A stretch of DNA of 64,000 nt from Micropterus salmoides. Its lineage: Eukaryota; Chordata; Actinopteri; Centrarchiformes; Centrarchidae. Under the pieces are notes generated by a model. It ran no database searches and was not told the origin of the DNA. It saw nothing but the letters and a program-made list of their open reading frames with translations. The DNA lies in the NCBI RefSeq assembly GCF_014851395.1, contig NW_024041150.1:37273585-37337584 (forward strand). Reading direction: 5' to 3'. Within the stretch, counting starts at the first letter, position 1, and every line of letters starts with the position of its first letter. The position numbers and the translations under genes are program-made. Below are positions 60,160 to 64,000 of the stretch, piece by piece.

Positions 60160-62064
60160 GTGAGTTATTACCTATTTGACCTTGAAGTCCTGTAAACCAG
60201 AGTGTAAACAGTGATTTTATAAAACTTATTGAGTTCATAAAACATTGTATTTATCTACAATCTATTTAGTGTCTTTCCAGTGGTATCTTTATATCATTCA
60301 TGCACTCATTGGTACTTTGGCTATCCTGTGTATATGCGGAAGTGGAAGAAGTATTCCAATACCAGACCAAAATACTTGTAGCTACCATTATACTCCATTA
60401 CAATTCCTGCCTTGAAAATATTACTTGACTATAAGTAAGTATAACAGCAAAATGTATTTAAAATATCAAAAGTCAAAGTATTCATATTGCTGAAGAATGC
60501 CACCTCTGGAATGAGTGTTATTTTTACTCATGCATTCACTGTATAGACTAATAAGCATTGTTGTTGGTAAAGGTGGAGCAATATACTTTATGGGTAGTTA
60601 AATATATGATGAACTTCTAAAACATGATGTTTTGTAGGCTATGTAAAATCCTATTATGCAAAGTGGAAGTCAAAGTGGAGTAAAATCTACAATATTTGGT
60701 TCTGAATTGTAGTGAAGTATAAAGTAGCAAAAATGGACATAGTCTATCTTTAGTTTTCACTGGATCAATAATAGTGATACAGTAACCTATGTTTCTTTAG
60801 ATTTCAGACTTTTCTGTTATTTTCCGCAGTATGTTTGGGGTCTGAATTATATTTATTTGTGGTCTTGTTTTCATAACATTTACTCTGTTTTAAAATCTGT
60901 TCCATAAAGGCTAATCTTTAACAAAAAAGATGGATGGTTTGTTGCTATCCTGTTCTTGTACGTGCGTCTGTGTGTGTGTATAACCTCTTGATCAACTGGT
61001 CTGCGACCAAATACGCATGTGCATTGTTATGTTTTATCAACAACAAGTGGGTCACATGTGTTTCAGTGTGTACACACTGTTCTGGAGTGCTATGTACAGG
61101 TCATACAGGCTGATAAAGTTAACTGTCTCTGTTTGACGTGTGTTTCTGGCCAGGAGAGTGAGTTTATATCCAACTATATCAGCGGTTTGTGAAGTAATCA
61201 CTGTTATTAATATTGACCACCAACACAGAGTCATTTACTCTGGCAAACCACTTTACACAAAAGCTTGGCATAAGGTAAATCTGTGTCACAGGGAAATGGG
61301 AGTTATCTAATACAGCATTTTTGTGTTTGGTATATTGTGGTTAATGTTTTTCCATTATAGTACCATAGAAGCTCTTAATTCTTTCGGTGTCTCTTTTCAA
61401 ATATAATACAACAGAGTATTTTTAGATCCTGGCCCGGGTGTTAGTCCTGCTTGTAATGGATATGAGACGACACACGGCTAAAACACAGCAGGAGATGGAG
61501 GGTTATTTGTTACGAACACAAATATATACAGAGATAAGGAGTCGACGGTGCGATAGAAAGGAGAGTTGAAGAAGATAATCCTTGTTAATGTCAACAAGCT
61601 TGAGGGATTAAAGTCCCAAATGTTGCCAACAGCTGACCGTCTGACTCATTTTCCTTTTCTCTTCTCTCACATCTGAAAAGTTTGAGGTTTGTGGCCTTAA
61701 TGTGGGTGCAAGGACGGCAATTGACTGAAATCATTTCAGGTCATCTTTAAGCTAAAATGCAATGAACTGATTCTTGCTTCTCAAATGTGTGGATTTGCTG
61801 CTATCCTCTGTTTTTATTGAATATCTTTGGGTTTTGGACTGTTGTTTAGACAAAACAAGCATTTTGCAGACGCTATTCTGGGCTCTGGGCATTATTTACT
61901 ACTGTTAATTAATTAATTACTAATTAGACAAATATTTTCAGCTGATATGAGCTAAATCAAGCTATATCAAAATTGGTATCAGTCTCAAAGACCCATATCA
62001 TACAGTATACTCTCATATCATAATCATAAGTTAAAGGCGTTTTGTTATTTCACTTATATTTCAG
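60160..62064 (+). other. ppm1k: ppm1k 5' UTR intron
   Basis: No coding sequence is seen; AT-rich, with a gtgtgtgtgta run near 60970. Confidence 0.5.
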
Positions 62065-62117
62065 AAACCCGCTGCACAGCCAGGTGTTTCCTCCACAGCT
62101 GTTAAAGACAGTCAGCC

Positions 62118-63652
62118 ATGTCATCTACAGTGTTGCTTAATCTGCTGCGTTGTGGTCGCTCCACCATCGCCAGACAAACCTTCCTCGCAGCACGCTCCTC
62201 GCCAGGAACCTCCACAGCTTCTGGGCAGGTGAATCTCCACGCGATTAAAACCATGCACGTTTTGGAAGATTATAACACTTTGTTAATTGTCTGATTGATC
62301 GGCATGCAGGTGGACGGTGTGTTGTTTGGGGTGGTGGGCGCACGGCGGGCCAGTGGGTCGGTCCGCTTCGACAGCGACGGCAGTGGCCAGCTGGTCACCT
62401 GGGACTCATTTGGTATCTGGGACAACAGGATAGAAGAACCAATACTTCTGCCCTCCAGTATCAGATATGGCAAACCCATTCCACAGGTTACTGGATGGAT
62501 GGATGAATGAGAGATGGATGGATGAAAGGGTTGATTAAAGGTGAATAGATGGAGTAGATGATAAGAGTAGATACATGGATAGGTGAAAGGATGAATGAAA
62601 AGGTGGATTAAAGGTTAATGGATGGAGTCAATGGATAAAAGAGTAGACAAATGGATGAACAGACAGATGAGTGAACAGTTAATTAGATAGATACATGGTT
62701 AAAAAGATGATGATTGAGAATAAATGGGTAATGGATGAAATTCTGAGTCAGATGTATGGATGAACAGACAAATAAATGAATGACTGGAGGGAAGAATAGT
62801 TTCATTATTGGGTCAGTAGTTAACTACATGGTTGGACAAATGGATGGATGTATGATCAGACAGATGAATAGATGAATGTGTAAACACGTATAAATTTATG
62901 AATGAGTGGGTGAATAGATGGATAAGTTCATGGATGAGTAAAACATGGATGATATAACAATGAATGAGTGGATAATTAGCTGGATGAGTGGATGTATAAA
63001 ACATGGATGAAAGGATTACTTAGATGATGAATGAATAAATATGCGTATGAATATATGGATAATTGAGGGGTGAATAGTTTATTAAATACTTGGACAAAAA
63101 GATGGATAATTAATTGATTAATTGATGGATCAATGAGTCGATAACTGGATAAATGATACATGGGTGAAAGGATTAATTAGCCGGATAAATTACTGAATAA
63201 ATGTATGAATGTATGAATAGTGGCTGAAATGATGAACTGACTCCCTCCCTCTCTCAGGTCAGTCTGTCCCGGGTTGGCAGCGCGTCTGTTTTGGGTCTCA
63301 GGAAGCAGAACGAGGACCGTCTCCGTGTCGCCCGTATTCATGACAACCTGCAGTACTTTGCCGTGTTTGATGGCCATGGTGGCCCTCATGCTGCCGACTA
63401 TTGCTACACCTTTATGGAGAAGTTTATTAGGTTAAAACCTCTAAATATTACAATATTTGTTATTAGAATAATAATAATAACATAAAAGTTACAAATGCAA
63501 TTTAAACACTTCAACTTTAAACTTTGATATGATTGTTAAATCTTTGTACAGAGATGCTTTGGAGGAGGAAGATGATCTGGAGAAAGTTTTAAAGAAAGCC
63601 TTTTTAGATGTTGACAAGGCTCTACACACACATCTTAGCTACTTCAACAACG
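62118..63652 (+). CDS. ppm1k: Mitochondrial protein phosphatase 1K, 5' part (runs off the window)
   Basis: Four coding exons are visible: 62118-62228, 62310-62486, 63258-63430 and 63552-63652, about 187 codons, all with GT/AG junctions. PPM1K is a metal-dependent PPM/PP2C-family phosphatase of the mitochondrial matrix that activates branched-chain ketoacid dehydrogenase by removing its inhibitory phosphate. The N-terminus is rich in Arg/Ser and lacks acid (LLRCGRSTIARQTFLAARSS), as expected of a matrix-targeting peptide. The segment DGSGQLVTWDSFGIWDNRI and PILLPSSIRYGKPIPQ is characteristic of this subfamily. The first PPM motifs are present: RKQNED (residues 111-116) and FAVFDGHGGPHAAD with the metal-binding Asp at about 134. 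The start is the first ATG after the 5' UTR acceptor. The remaining exons are to the right of the window. Confidence 0.93.
62490..63240. repeat. Tetranucleotide-type minisatellite in a ppm1k intron
   Basis: Degenerate gatgaatg/gatggatg repeats fill most of the intron between the second and third coding exons. Frames within it are artefacts of the repeat. Confidence 0.8.
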
Positions 63653-64000
63653 GTGAGACACACACACACACGGTAGCACAGAAGTAGTATATTAGATGTG
63701 GCAGGAGAAGTTTAGAGGTGAAGTTTGTGTCAATCATACATCAGCCCGTTCTCATTTCCAGAGAGTCAAACAGCTGCGCTTTGTCACACCTTGTACTAAT
63801 GCACATGGCACTCTTTCACTTCATAGTTCAACACACTGGGGGAAGCCCTTTAGTGCCATTGTTTAACACTAAAAGTACTACTATAAATAACAGTAAAATA
63901 TAAATAACAAGGTGGTTTGGGTGGGAAAAAAAACGGACTTTCACCCAGGAGTCCGGTGTTCGTTTCCCATGTGAAACAAAAAGTCAACACTGGTTACGTA
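63653..64000 (+). other. ppm1k: ppm1k intron to the end of the window
   Basis: Starts with a gtgagac donor and an ac run. Bases from about 63905 resemble a dispersed repeat also seen near 6590 and 43700 (cggactttcacccaggag, gttcgtttcccatgtgaaac). No exon is recognised. Confidence 0.5.

Noticed and set aside
62813..63161. Minus-strand frames rich in His, Ile and Ser in the ppm1k intron
   Set aside because: They are translations of the gatgaatg-type tetranucleotide repeat.

Overview
The window reads as gene-poor, transposon-rich chromosome of a teleost fish. The gene at the right end has the sequence and exon structure of ppm1k. The interspersed repeats are typical of fish: Tc1-like and hAT-like elements, L2/Rex1-type LINE pieces, a tRNA-derived SINE and LTR elements. 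I cannot name the species. All genes I can support lie on the + strand.

The main content is a six-copy cluster of small three-exon genes for an unfamiliar secreted, threonine-rich, mucin-like protein, at 2215-3423, 8445-8867, 23767-24657, 29702-30030, 41389-42705 and 51011-51811. Each has a short hydrophobic leader (MIAKICVVLLLFV type) split by a phase-1 intron and a common mature start (ASGNAQTTTRTTTAAPTT). A Thr/Ala/Pro/Arg repeat array of variable length follows, and the intact copies end in a fixed cysteine tail (RPTCSVECVCKC). Copies 1, 3, 5 and 6 also keep a TATA box, a non-coding first exon and a poly(A) signal. Copies 2 and 4 have lost the promoter and first exon, and copy 4 is frameshifted and chimeric. 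Predicted lengths are 364, 111, 261, 72 (broken), 400 and 228 residues.

The cluster grew by segmental duplication. Block I (1 to about 9060, starting outside the window) holds copies 1 and 2 and recurs from 21556 to about 30200 with copies 3 and 4. Block II is a head-to-tail tandem duplication, 39656-49288 and 49289-57576, with copies 5 and 6. Solitary promoter-like modules near 4840, 15510 and 26090 look like relics of further copies. Transposon insertions with clean target-site duplications order the events: a hAT-like MITE is shared only by copies 1 and 3, and another MITE is present only in the left unit of block II.

Between the gene blocks are repeats: a complete, young, non-autonomous LTR retrotransposon (11486-15444, TSD gaatc) with a long proline-rich reading frame; LINE fragments (16290-16575, 33522-35561, 36413-37300); a solo LTR (38910-39332); a SINE (30330-30590); and a full-length but inactivated Tc1-like element (58217-59784). 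The right end carries the promoter, 5' UTR exon and first four coding exons of ppm1k, the mitochondrial branched-chain ketoacid dehydrogenase phosphatase, which runs off the window.

The role of the mucin-like proteins is unknown. From sequence they are secreted, probably heavily O-glycosylated and possibly disulfide-linked through the tail. All functional statements beyond that are inference.
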